From contig NZ_NMQT01000123.1 of the NCBI RefSeq assembly GCF_002234405.1, positions 1 to 64,000 on the forward strand: a DNA stretch of 64,000 nucleotides, read 5' to 3'. The stretch comes from Amycolatopsis thailandensis (GTDB lineage Bacteria > Actinomycetota > Actinomycetes > Mycobacteriales > Pseudonocardiaceae). The notes beneath the pieces are model-generated. The model was given only the letters and a program-made list of their open reading frames with translations. It was not told the origin of the DNA and searched no databases. The first letter of the stretch is position 1, and every line of letters starts with the position of its first letter. Both the position numbers and the translations under genes were made by a program. Shown here in pieces: positions 1-7,577 of the stretch.

Positions 1-51
1 GCACGGGTCAGGAGCAGTAGTGACGAAAGCCGATCTCGTCACCCTGCCCAG

Positions 52-561
52 TCAGTTACCGATAGTACGCTTGGAAAGGTCCGCTTTTGTACGCTGAATG
101 TACTCCAGCCACCTCTCGTACATTGACTCCGTACCGGCAGGCCTGTCATCGTCGACTGGCGTAAATCGGAGGAGTGCGCGACCACCCTCCGGGTATCCGA
201 AATCAGCGGAGATCATCTCGACTGTTTCAAGCGGGTCCGCATAGGAGTCCTTGTGGTCATACACCCAGGCTAGAGCGAGAAAGAACCAGACGCGAGCCTC
301 TTCTTTTTCTTCGCGAAGAGGCAGCGCGCTCAGCAAGTCGGGAACACGGTAATAGTCATCGGACAGGAGTAACGCGAGTTCCTCGAATGTGTCAGGGATA
401 GCAGCAAAAGCTTCGTACGCCGCGAGAGCCACCTTGACTACATCGTCCGGAGTGAGCCACCCGTGCTCGAACCCATATGCCGCCTCGGCCGGGGTTAGCG
501 CCACCTTATCAGTCACAAACGAGGCTGGAATGCGAAACTTGACTAGGTCACTATCACTCAT
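52..561 (-). CDS. putative immunity protein, DUF2247-like
   Basis: A 169-residue cytoplasmic protein with no signal peptide or membrane segment. It opens with an IPASFVTDKVALTPAEAAYG stretch, then GWLTPDDVV, a layout I associate with the DUF2247 family, which is common among immunity proteins of contact-dependent and secreted toxins. It is acidic and helix-rich, which fits an antitoxin-type binder. Its ATG overlaps the stop of the upstream toxin fragment by four bases (ATGA), so the two are translationally coupled in the usual toxin-then-immunity order. Function is inferred from position and family resemblance; the family call is from memory and moderately secure. Codon use is less GC-biased than in the chromosomal genes to the right. 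Confidence 0.6.
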   Translation of the reverse strand: MSDSDLVKFRIPASFVTDKVALTPAEAAYGFEHGWLTPDDVVKVALAAYEAFAAIPDTFEELALLLSDDYYRVPDLLSALPLREEKEEARVWFFLALAWVYDHKDSYADPLETVEMISADFGYPEGGRALLRFTPVDDDRPAGTESMYERWLEYIQRTKADLSKRTIGN

Positions 562-1175
562 GGCTTGATCGCTATCCCATTAATTGTTCCACCGCGAATG
601 AACATCAGATGGCTCATGATACCATCTCGAACTATCCACTCGTATCTGCCCGGCTTACCATTGAGTTCTCCTGGCATCTGGATCAGAGTGGCATCTCCTC
701 TGCCATCCTTGCTGCCGATCTTGAACACGGTACCCTTCTTGCTGATGTCGTCTACGACAAACGAGCCGGCCCTGTGCCAAGGCTCAGCCTTGAGAGCCGA
801 TCCGGTGGGGGTTGCTTTCTTGACCAATTCGGCCGCTTCGGCCGCCGTGGGGATGCCGCACGGCCCCGTATTGTGCACCAGCACAGCAGTCGTATTGGCC
901 AGCACATAGTAGGCATGAATGCCATCAATGGACAGGTTGTAGGCCGTGCGGCTCTCCGTGCGAGGAGTCACGGAAACCACCGTCACCGGATTTCCGCTGA
1001 CGGCGTGCAACTGATTGCCCGGTTTGAGTTTCCCGGCAGCGAGCCAACGACCTTGATCTTCCATCCAGAACGGATGACCGTCGGTCGCCTCGATGAGCCC
1101 CGTGGCGCTTCCAGCATCGCCGTCGAGATCGACAATGATCGATACGAGATGTTTCTGTCCGTCACCTACGATCAC
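558..1175 (-). CDS. truncated polymorphic toxin: partial HINT domain plus C-terminal toxin domain
   Basis: The first 100 residues match the later part of a pre-toxin HINT (intein-like protease) domain: VIVGDGQKHLV, a DGHPFW motif, then YYVLANTTAVLVHN, the usual HINT end. A toxin domain of about 95 residues follows, ending with a conserved-looking SHLMFIRGGTINGI segment of the kind seen at the tips of secreted nuclease toxins. The GTG at 1175 is only the first in-frame start. The same frame stays open and HINT-like (GVEPRAVAD) to about 1205 and has no stop until 1290. The HINT N-terminus with its catalytic Cys, and all delivery domains, are missing, so this is an orphan toxin tip that cannot self-cleave. 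It is coupled to the downstream immunity gene. The toxic activity is not identified. Confidence 0.72.
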   Translation of the reverse strand: MIVGDGQKHLVSIIVDLDGDAGSATGLIEATDGHPFWMEDQGRWLAAGKLKPGNQLHAVSGNPVTVVSVTPRTESRTAYNLSIDGIHAYYVLANTTAVLVHNTGPCGIPTAAEAAELVKKATPTGSALKAEPWHRAGSFVVDDISKKGTVFKIGSKDGRGDATLIQMPGELNGKPGRYEWIVRDGIMSHLMFIRGGTINGIAIKP

Positions 1176-1260
1176 ATCCGCGACGGCGCGGGGTTCGACG
1201 CCGCGGAGAGCCCGGAAAGTGTGCTGCCGTTCTTCCCGCGCAACCGCGGCTGGATCGTTT

Positions 1261-1965
1261 TCAGCCGCGGTTACGTTCGTGTGCCTTGGTCAGCACGCTC
1301 GACAGTCTCGAGGCCTCATCGTCGGAGCGGCTCAGGTTCGGAGCGACGACCTGGACGGACGTAAATCTCCCTCCACTACAGGCTTGTCCGTTGATGGCTT
1401 TGGGGTTCTCCCGAGTGGGAATCAGATTCACGGTGCGGGAACTGCCGGCAGGTTGCCCCTGAACCTCCAGCAGCGTAGAGAACAGCTCACAGGCACGATC
1501 CGGCGCGATCTCCTTGCCTGAGGCGATCAGGTCGCGAGCCGTTTCCAGTTTGCGAACCGTCTCCGGATCGTCGAGCAGTCCCGACCTCTTCACCTGCTCT
1601 ATTGCTGCGGGCAACTGCCTTGCCCACGTTCCTGCTGACGTACAGATCACCTGGACACGACCCCCGGCAGACATCTCCCAATGACACGCGGGCAATCCGC
1701 CGACAGCCAAAGTCTTCGGCTCGGACACCTCTCCGGCAAGCATCGACAGCTCAGCCGGTGTGAGAAGTTCACACGAAGCGTCCGGAGCGGACGTCTTCGT
1801 AGCCGGGTCAGCGGACGACGGGGCCACACCCTCGGCGACCTTGCCTTGCGGCGCCGAACCAGACTTGTCCGACGAACACCCAACCAGCCACAGCATTGCC
1901 GACGCGACGACAAACACTGCGATTCGACCGGCTCTCAGACAGCCGAGGCACTCCACGTTTGGCAT
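1261..1965 (-). CDS. DUF3558 family lipoprotein
   Basis: A 234-residue exported lipoprotein. The N-terminal signal ends in a lipobox, WLVGCSS, so the mature protein would be anchored outside the membrane through Cys. The body starts at SCELLTPAELSMLAGE and contains GLPACHW and a late QACSGGRFTS motif, all typical of DUF3558, a Pseudonocardiales/mycobacterial family of unknown function. I chose the ATG at 1965 because a GGGGGAG ribosome site lies 11 bases upstream; the reading frame runs further up to 2103 without a comparable site. Its stop lies near the point where the HINT fragment downstream loses homology, so the toxin tip seems to have been deposited directly behind this gene. Confidence 0.8.
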   Translation of the reverse strand: MPNVECLGCLRAGRIAVFVVASAMLWLVGCSSDKSGSAPQGKVAEGVAPSSADPATKTSAPDASCELLTPAELSMLAGEVSEPKTLAVGGLPACHWEMSAGGRVQVICTSAGTWARQLPAAIEQVKRSGLLDDPETVRKLETARDLIASGKEIAPDRACELFSTLLEVQGQPAGSSRTVNLIPTRENPKAINGQACSGGRFTSVQVVAPNLSRSDDEASRLSSVLTKAHERNRG

Positions 1966-2591
1966 CTTGCGCTCATCTCCCCCATCCAAAGGAGCAGAGG
2001 CTACCAGGACTGCAGTTGCGAACAGGCCGAGAGCGTGTCGACGACAAACGAAGAGGATGATCGCGTGTCCGACGACCACCTGAGAGTGATGTGACGCCAA
2101 CAAGGGGCGGAGTTGCCCGCCGCCGCGAACAAGAACTTGCCCAGACTCGACGACAGCCTAAAATCGTTCTTCATCAACGGAAAACCTTCTCCGGCGAGGT
2201 CGAAGCCTCGGCGCCGTCTTCGCCCCGCTGGCCGGTTCCACACTCCTGGAACACACCGACAGAATCCAGCTGGGAGTGAGCGTCACAGCAGCCGGGCTCA
2301 TGCTCTTCTTGGCACAGCGAACTGTTGCCGGAGCGCTGCGCAATCGGCGAACCAGCCGACCTGCGGCCACACCAGCTTGTCCAGCCGTGGAAGCAAAGAA
2401 CTCCGGACCTACTGAAGCCCCCACCGCAGCGGTTGCCACGAGAAACATAAAGGCTGCTAAGCCACCAACCGGCCCCGCAGAGCACACCGGAGAAAACGGA
2501 GACATAACCGAGCCCAGCCACGATCAACGCCAAAGCGAAATTGCCGCCGAAGGGCCAATATTCCCGCAGGTCGGCGGCGATGTCGATATTG
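1966..2591. other. gene-poor stretch with remnants of a membrane protein
   Basis: No intact gene can be defended here. On the minus strand, starting right at the tRNA 3' end, one frame reads REYWPFGGNFALALIVAGL and stays hydrophobic to about 2480. A second frame continues with a hydrophobic stretch (FMFLVATAAVGASVG) before turning Arg-rich. This looks like a frame-shifted remnant of a small polytopic membrane protein, with its start lost at the tRNA boundary. GC is lower than in the rest of the window. Confidence 0.3.
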
Positions 2592-2665
2592 TGGGCCGGG
2601 TCGGGCTCGAACCGACGGCCAAGGGATTATGAGTCCCCTGCTCTAACCAACTGAGCTACCGGCCC
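2592..2665 (-). tRNA. tRNA with CAT anticodon (tRNA-Ile2 or elongator tRNA-Met)
   Basis: A complete cloverleaf on the minus strand: acceptor GGGCCGG/CCGGCCC, D arm GCTC..GAGC, anticodon stem GGGGA/TCCCT around the loop CTCATAA, T arm GTCGG TTCGAGC CCGAC, and discriminator A. CCA is not encoded. The anticodon CAT fits elongator Met or the lysidine-modified Ile2. The GAGCAGGGGACTCATAATC body resembles bacterial tRNA-Ile2 more than tRNA-Met, so I favour Ile2. The 3' end abuts the lower-GC patch at 1-2591, a common arrangement for integrated DNA. Confidence 0.93.
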
Positions 2666-2921
2666 CAAGGGTGCCCTGACACCTCCGCGGGAGCCGTCCC
2701 AGCCCGAACAGCGGGTTTGCGAACGCACAGAAGTCCCAGTTCGCTCCAAGTTATCACAGCGCTCACCTGCCACGATCGCCTAGGCCAAACAGCTGGTTTC
2801 CGGCACGGAACAAAGGCCGCTCGTCTAGGTTTCAGAGACCAACGCCGAGCGGCGCCCGCTCGGGGCACGCTGACCATCGGGATGGACCTGGGTAGCACGT
2901 CCATCGGGCAGGGAGGCGCTC

Positions 2922-3074
2922 GTGGCGAGTTCGATCGCCATCGGGCTCGGTCTCGTGGCCGTCCTCGGCGCCGCGTTGTCACTGAGGGCGAGCGTCCGGG
3001 CACTGCGGCGGGCCGGCCTCCGTGTCGACACGATCCTCGCCGAAGAACTGGACGACCGGCCGCCGCCGAACCCC
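2922..3074 (+). CDS. small single-pass membrane protein (50 aa)
   Basis: A 50-residue protein starting at GTG 2922, with a clear GGGAGG ribosome site five bases upstream. An N-terminal hydrophobic helix (AIGLGLVAVLGAALSL) is followed by a basic, then acidic and Pro-rich tail (ELDDRPPPNP). Third codon positions are almost all G/C, as in real genes of this genome. It stands alone, convergent with the exported protein at 3103-3621 and divergent from the tRNA. Its function is unknown. The preceding bases 2666-2921 show nothing recognisable. Confidence 0.6.
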
Positions 3075-3102
3075 TAGCCGCTCACTGGTCCTCTTTGGAC
3101 AG

Positions 3103-3621
3103 TCAGTTACCCAGGCCCGATCCGCCGCCCGGCGGGGTACTCGGCGGCTCCGAAGACGCCGGCGGAGTCGGCGCCGGCGTCGTAGTAGTCGGCCGTGGCG
3201 GCGCGCTCGTCGTCAACGGCGGCGTGAGCGACGTCTGCGTTGTCGTCGGCGGTGAAACCTGCCCGCCGTAAGCCGCGTAACTGAACCAGATCGCCCCTCC
3301 CACCTTCGGCGTGGTCTGGTTGAACATCGCCCGCACCTGGAACGTGGTCGCCGTGTACGAACCCTGCACCGTGTTCAGCATGTACGCGTTGAACTGCCCC
3401 GGCGTGTTCGCCGACACGACCACCACCACCGGGACCGCCCCCAGCGCGTGCTGCACGGTGCACATCCCGGCCCCGTCGGTCACGCACGACGCTTCCGCTG
3501 CCTGCACGCTCGGCGCCGGTGACGGGCCGACGGCGTCCGACGTCCCGGCGAACACCGTGCCCCCGGCTGCGGCGACGGCCAACCCGGCGACGGCGAGCGC
3601 GGCCTTCTCCCTCGTTCTCAT
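3103..3621 (-). CDS. exported H-type-lectin-like protein with Pro/Thr-rich tail
   Basis: A 172-residue protein with a typical signal peptide (MRTREKAALAVAGLAVAAAG, cleavage near residues 25-31). Residues about 45-118 form a small beta-sandwich-like unit with a VQHALGAVPVVVVV start, a TTFQVRAMF strand and an AIWFSYAAYG end. This pattern is shared by H-type-lectin-like and tail-fibre-tip modules. The last 50 residues are a low-complexity Pro/Thr/Ser linker ending GGGSGLGN. There is one Cys pair (SCVTDGAGMC). It lies 65 bases downstream of the VTC gene on the same strand and could be the last gene of that run. Sugar binding is an inference from the fold pattern only. Confidence 0.6.
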   Translation of the reverse strand: MRTREKAALAVAGLAVAAAGGTVFAGTSDAVGPSPAPSVQAAEASCVTDGAGMCTVQHALGAVPVVVVVSANTPGQFNAYMLNTVQGSYTATTFQVRAMFNQTTPKVGGAIWFSYAAYGGQVSPPTTTQTSLTPPLTTSAPPRPTTTTPAPTPPASSEPPSTPPGGGSGLGN

Positions 3622-3686
3622 GTTCGTCCTCCCTCAGTCCGGGCCCGATGGCCCAACAGCAGGGGTCGGCCGCCGCGAAGCGATCG

Positions 3687-4451
3687 TTACGTCACCCCGA
3701 GCCGCCGCAGCGCCGGTCGCCACCGGTTACCGCCGGTCGCCAGCCCCAGCGCCACCAGACCCGCGCAGTACTTGCTCACCGACTGCTCCCGGATCCGCAG
3801 TTTCGCCAGCGCCTCGGTGACGCTATTGCGTTCGGACGCCGACTTCACTTCGAGCAGTACCAGGTCGCTCCCGGCGGCGAGGCTCCGCGAGCCCGAACGC
3901 CAGACCAGCGACGTGTCGCAGGTGATCCGGGCGTCGGCGGTGACGAGGGTGGTCCGCCGGTAGTCGGTGACCAGCGCGGGAGCCAGTGGCCGGGGCGCGG
4001 GGCGGCCGTAGGCGGCGGTGAGGGCGTCGTCGAGGAACGCCAGCGCGGGCGCGGTCAGGCCGTGTGCCGCCTCGGCCGGATGCGGGCGGCGGACCTTGAC
4101 GGTTTCGTCGCGCCGTCCGCTGACCTTGAGCTCGCAGTAGGTGTCGGCCGAGTCGGTGTAGGTGCGCGTGCGGATCTTGAACCGGCGCCGCCGGTCCTGC
4201 CGGTGTGCCCGGAAGATCGCCAGATCCGGCGTGTCGAAATAGGTCGACGAGTAGCCGAACGTCCGCTGCCCGCCGATCTCCAGACAGCGCGACGAGACCG
4301 CCTCGGCGACAGCCAGGAAATCGCCGGGCGCCAGGACGTACTTGCGGTCCGTCCGGCTCATCAGCCCGCTCGTGGCGACGACTTCGGCCAGCGAAAGCGA
4401 AGGGAGCCCTTTCGCCACGGCCGCGACGGTGGCCGTTCCGCGCCCGCTCAT
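3687..4451 (-). CDS. VTC domain protein (polyphosphate polymerase-like)
   Basis: A 254-residue cytoplasmic protein of the VTC/CYTH-like tunnel fold. The N-terminal TDRKYVL motif, a YFDTPDL segment, the basic RRRRFKIRTRTY strand, CELKVSGRR, and a late LVLLEVKS strand supply the Lys/Arg and acidic residues that line the triphosphate tunnel in yeast Vtc4-type enzymes. In bacteria such proteins are usually paired with a DUF4956 membrane protein, and that partner is directly upstream with a four-base overlap. Whether it makes polyphosphate or another polymer is not settled by the sequence. It probably belongs to the two-component-system operon above it. Confidence 0.85.
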   Translation of the reverse strand: MSGRGTATVAAVAKGLPSLSLAEVVATSGLMSRTDRKYVLAPGDFLAVAEAVSSRCLEIGGQRTFGYSSTYFDTPDLAIFRAHRQDRRRRFKIRTRTYTDSADTYCELKVSGRRDETVKVRRPHPAEAAHGLTAPALAFLDDALTAAYGRPAPRPLAPALVTDYRRTTLVTADARITCDTSLVWRSGSRSLAAGSDLVLLEVKSASERNSVTEALAKLRIREQSVSKYCAGLVALGLATGGNRWRPALRRLGVT

Positions 4452-5032
4452 CGGTGCGCCGCCGGCGCGCCGTGGACGACCGGGGCGGCGTCCGGCCGGA
4501 ACCGGACGTCGACGACGGTGACCTCGCGGACATAGTCCACTTCGGACACACTGTGCCGCACGACCGTTCCGCCGAGCCGTGCCCGCAGTTCCATCAGCAT
4601 CGTCTGTTCGTCGGGATACACGGTGTCGAGCACGACCGTCCGCCGCTGCGGTCCACGAGTGCGCGAGGGGTGGTCGGCCACGTACATGACCGCGAGCAGC
4701 AGCACGTCGAAGACGGCGACGATCCGCCAGTCCGCGGACGGCAGCCCGTTGACCAGCCCCAGCACCAGCGCGACGAAGTAGTACGCGACCTCCTGCTGGC
4801 TGATCGAATCGGACCGCAGGCGGATGATCGACAGCACGCCGAACAGGCCGAGCCCCAGGGCGCTCGCGCTCGACACGGACAGCAGGACCGCGACCGAAAC
4901 GCAGACACCCACGTTCAGCGCGAGGTACGCGCAGGCGAGATCACCGCGGTGGTGTCGACGGGCGTAGATGCCATAGGCGAGGATGATGGCGGCGACGAGG
5001 TCGACGGCCAGGTGAAGCAGTGTCGTGGTCAT
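4448..5032 (-). CDS. DUF4956 family membrane protein
   Basis: About 194 residues with four or five predicted membrane helices in the first 130 residues (LLHLAVDLVAAIILAYG, CVSVAVLLSVSSASALG, YYFVALVLGLVNGLP, IVAVFDVLLLAVMYVA), then a soluble ferredoxin-like C-terminal domain. The central GLFGVLSIIRLRSDSISQQE loop is the family signature. I place the start at ATG 5032 (MTTTLLHL); a GTG three codons upstream is possible. Its stop overlaps the start of the VTC gene (ATGA), so the two are made together. DUF4956 proteins are thought to form the membrane part of VTC-type polymer systems. Confidence 0.85.
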   Translation of the reverse strand: MTTTLLHLAVDLVAAIILAYGIYARRHHRGDLACAYLALNVGVCVSVAVLLSVSSASALGLGLFGVLSIIRLRSDSISQQEVAYYFVALVLGLVNGLPSADWRIVAVFDVLLLAVMYVADHPSRTRGPQRRTVVLDTVYPDEQTMLMELRARLGGTVVRHSVSEVDYVREVTVVDVRFRPDAAPVVHGAPAAHR

Positions 5033-5089
5033 GGAAACCACTGTGCCGCCCGAAAAAGAGACCGTCGTGAGAGCCGGATGAGAACCGCC

Positions 5090-5755
5090 TCATCCGGACT
5101 CACCGAGCCGGTAACCCATCCCGCGCACGGTTTCGATCCGCTCCGCGCCGATCTTCCCGCGCAGGTAACGGATGTAGACGTCCACCACGTTCGAGCCGGG
5201 GTCGAAGTCGAAACCCCAGACCCCGCTGAGCAACTGCTCACGGGACAGCACCTGGCCGCGGTTGCGCAGCAAGGTCTCCAGCAGCGCGAACTCGCGGGCG
5301 GTGAGGTCTTTCTCCTCCCCCGCCACCGAAACCTTCCGTGTGCGCAGATCGAGTGAGAGCTCACCGGCCCGGAGCACCGCCGGTTCGGAATCGGGATTTC
5401 CCCGTAGCCGCAACCGGATCCGAGCCAAGAGTTCCTCGAAGGCGAACGGTTTGGCCAGGTAGTCGTCGGCGCCGCCGGACAGCCCGGCGACCCGGTCGAC
5501 GACGCTGTCCCGCGCGGTCAGGATGATCACCGGTACCGTCCGGCCCGCCGCGCGCAGGGCACGCAACAGATCCGAGCCGTCGAGGTCCGGGAGCCCGAGG
5601 TCGAGGACGACCAGGTCGTGCGCGCCGGTCAGCGCCTCGGTCAGTCCTTCGGAGCCGGTCCGGACCCAGCGGGTCGCGAAACCCTGCGCCCGCAGGCCCT
5701 TCTCGACGAACGCGCCGATCCGGGCCGAGTCCTCCACCACCAGCACACTGGTCAT
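5090..5755 (-). CDS. OmpR/PhoB-family response regulator
   Basis: A 221-residue two-domain regulator. The receiver domain (1-115) has the acidic pocket VVED, the phospho-acceptor D52 in VVLDLGLPD, the switch Thr in IILTARD, and K102 in LAKPFAFEE. The C-terminal winged helix (125-218) includes LTAREFALLETLLRNRGQVL and VVDVYIRYLRGKI, with the family ending RGMGYRLGE. It overlaps the kinase gene by four bases, so the pair is coupled and forms one two-component system. A 57-base gap separates it from DUF4956, which it may control. No cognate operator could be identified by eye. Confidence 0.95.
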   Translation of the reverse strand: MTSVLVVEDSARIGAFVEKGLRAQGFATRWVRTGSEGLTEALTGAHDLVVLDLGLPDLDGSDLLRALRAAGRTVPVIILTARDSVVDRVAGLSGGADDYLAKPFAFEELLARIRLRLRGNPDSEPAVLRAGELSLDLRTRKVSVAGEEKDLTAREFALLETLLRNRGQVLSREQLLSGVWGFDFDPGSNVVDVYIRYLRGKIGAERIETVRGMGYRLGESG

Positions 5756-7143
5756 CGGCCCGCACCTCCGGCGACAGGGATCTCCATGGTGAACCGTGCG
5801 CCTTCGCCGGGCACGGTGTCGAGCAGGACGCGGCCGCCGTGCGCCTCGGCGATCGCGGCGACGATCGCCAGGCCGAGTCCGGCGCCGTCGTCGCCGCTCG
5901 AATTACTGCCGCGTTTGAACCGCTCGAAGATCCGGCTCCGCGAATCGGCGGGAACGCCCTCCCCGGTGTCCCGGACCCACAGCCGCGCGGTCGTCGCGGT
6001 GACCTCCGAGCCGAGGGCGATCTCCTGACCAGGCGAAGTGTGCCGGACGGCGTTGGAGACCAGTTGCAGCAAGGCCTGCGTGAGCCGCTGTCCGTCGGCG
6101 CGAACGGTCGCCTCGGCCACGGCGTCCAGCCGCCAGACACGGTCGGCCAGCGGACGGGATTTGGCGAGGGTCTCGACGGTGAGATCGGCGAGGTCGGCGT
6201 CGCCGGATGAAAGGAAGTCGGGGCTGCCGGATTTCGCGAGTACCAGGAGGTCGTCCACGATCCGTTGCATCCGCCCGAGTTCGTCGAGGACCAGATGCCG
6301 GGTGGCCGCGTTCTCCTCGGGGTCCTCCCCCATCAGCTCGAGATGGCCTCGGACGATCGTGATCGGCGTGCGCAGCTCGTGCCCGGCGTCGTCGATGAAG
6401 TCACGTTGACCGGCGAAGGCGCTTTCGAGCCTGTCCAGCATCGTGTTGAAGGTGCGTCCGAGCGCGGCGACGTCGTCCGAGCCCCGGACCTCGATGCGGC
6501 GGGAAAGATCGGTCTCGCCGATCTGCTCGGCGGCGAGGCGGACTTCCCGTACCGGCGCGAGGATGCGGCCGGCGACCAGCCAGCCGATCAGCCCGGCCAG
6601 CACCAGCGCGGCGCCCGACATCGCGGCCATCACTCCGACGACGTCGTTGATCTCGCCCGCGGCGTGGTCGACGAACTCGACGATCACCAGGGCACCACGG
6701 CCCGGCGAACCCTCGATGGTCACCGGGACGACTCCGTATCGCGCGGAGCCGACCGCGGTGGTGACCGTGCCGTACGCCGGGCTCGTGGCCCGGGAGAGTT
6801 CGGCGGCGAACTTCGGGTCGGCGTCGAGCCGGACCGGCGGCTCGATGGCGCTCCGCCTCGACGCGGCGCCGTCGACGATCGAGAAGAACGTCTCGTACTT
6901 TTCGGGCAGATTCCGTTCCAGGTGGCGGCCGAGGATCGCCTCGACGGTCACTGGCTGCCCCGCGGGCCGGGCGTCCGGCGACGCCAGGAAGGCCCGGAGC
7001 TTGCCGGTCTCGTGCGCGATCTCGTTGTCGAGCCGCTGATCCAGCTGGTTGTGCAGGACGGTACGAGTGGCCAGCAGCGACCCGGCGAGCGCGAGCAGCA
7101 CGACCAGCAGGACCCAGGCGAGGATCCGGGCGCGGGCGCTCAT
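5752..7143 (-). CDS. sensor histidine kinase
   Basis: A 463-residue membrane kinase. TM1 (residues 8-27) and TM2 (about 168-191) bracket an extracellular sensor domain of about 140 residues. A HAMP linker (192-245) follows, then a HisKA dimerisation helix with phospho-acceptor H255 in DDAGHELRTPITIV, and a HATPase domain with the N-box SNAVRHTS, the G1 box RDTGEGVP, and GLGLAIV. It is the partner of the overlapping OmpR-type regulator. Immediately upstream (nine bases) is a small exported Asp-rich peptide gene, whose product could present metal ions or otherwise modulate the sensor domain; that link is inference from position only. Confidence 0.95.
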   Translation of the reverse strand: MSARARILAWVLLVVLLALAGSLLATRTVLHNQLDQRLDNEIAHETGKLRAFLASPDARPAGQPVTVEAILGRHLERNLPEKYETFFSIVDGAASRRSAIEPPVRLDADPKFAAELSRATSPAYGTVTTAVGSARYGVVPVTIEGSPGRGALVIVEFVDHAAGEINDVVGVMAAMSGAALVLAGLIGWLVAGRILAPVREVRLAAEQIGETDLSRRIEVRGSDDVAALGRTFNTMLDRLESAFAGQRDFIDDAGHELRTPITIVRGHLELMGEDPEENAATRHLVLDELGRMQRIVDDLLVLAKSGSPDFLSSGDADLADLTVETLAKSRPLADRVWRLDAVAEATVRADGQRLTQALLQLVSNAVRHTSPGQEIALGSEVTATTARLWVRDTGEGVPADSRSRIFERFKRGSNSSGDDGAGLGLAIVAAIAEAHGGRVLLDTVPGEGARFTMEIPVAGGAGR

Positions 7144-7152
7144 CGGCCCGGC

Positions 7153-7419
7153 TCAGTCGTCGAGATCGAAGTCGAAACGGTCGTCGTCATGGTCACTGTC
7201 ATCATCGGGGTCGTCGTCGTGCCCGGCCAGCCGGGGCGGGACGACGGCGGGCGGGGCACCTGCCTCCCCCGGCCCGGTGGCGGCCTGCCCCGCCGGGGCG
7301 ACGACGGCCGGGCCGAGGTCGGGTGGCGAGGCGGCGGTGGCCGCGATGACGGCGAACGTGCCGGTGGCCGCCACCAAGACGGCGGCGACCCCGGTCAGGA
7401 CGATGATTCGGACTCGCAT
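7153..7419 (-). CDS. small exported Asp-rich protein
   Basis: An 88-residue protein with a long hydrophobic N-terminal export signal (residues 4-30, MRVRIIVLTGVAAVLVAATG). A Pro/Ala/Gly linker is followed by an extremely acidic tail from residue 66 that contains 15 Asp and 2 His with few other residues. The tail would lie outside the membrane and resembles a divalent-cation-binding acidic patch. It is the first gene of the unidirectional run kinase-regulator-DUF4956-VTC, nine bases before the kinase, so a role in sensing is plausible. No named family is recognised. Confidence 0.65.
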   Translation of the reverse strand: MRVRIIVLTGVAAVLVAATGTFAVIAATAASPPDLGPAVVAPAGQAATGPGEAGAPPAVVPPRLAGHDDDPDDDSDHDDDRFDFDLDD

Positions 7420-7484
7420 GCCCTCCAGGCTGCCCGGCGCGGGTGAGCCGCCGATGAGGACTCGATGAGAACTTTCTCATCGAC

Positions 7485-7572
7485 GACCGACGGGGCACCG
7501 AACTCGCGTGCTCGGACACGGATCTCGCGTGCTTGGAGGCGGATCTCGCGTGCTCGGAAGCCGCACACGAGG
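7485..7572. repeat. tandem ~18-bp intergenic repeats (CTCGCGTG family)
   Basis: Three to four degenerate head-to-tail units built on CTCGCGTGCT(C/T)GGA, for example GGATCTCGCGTGCTTGGA, lie between the convergent 3' flank of the NmrA-like gene and the start region of the Asp-rich gene. Related units recur at 25615-25745 and 43640-43800. An apparent minus-strand reading frame through here (STRDPPPSTRD...) is only the repeat read as codons. Confidence 0.65.
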
Positions 7573-7577
7573 CCTGG

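Noticed and set aside
2174..2533. A 119-codon frame next to the tRNA as an intact membrane protein gene
   Set aside because: Hydrophobic segments switch between two frames and the rest is Cys/Gly/Ser-rich nonsense; I kept it only as a decayed remnant.
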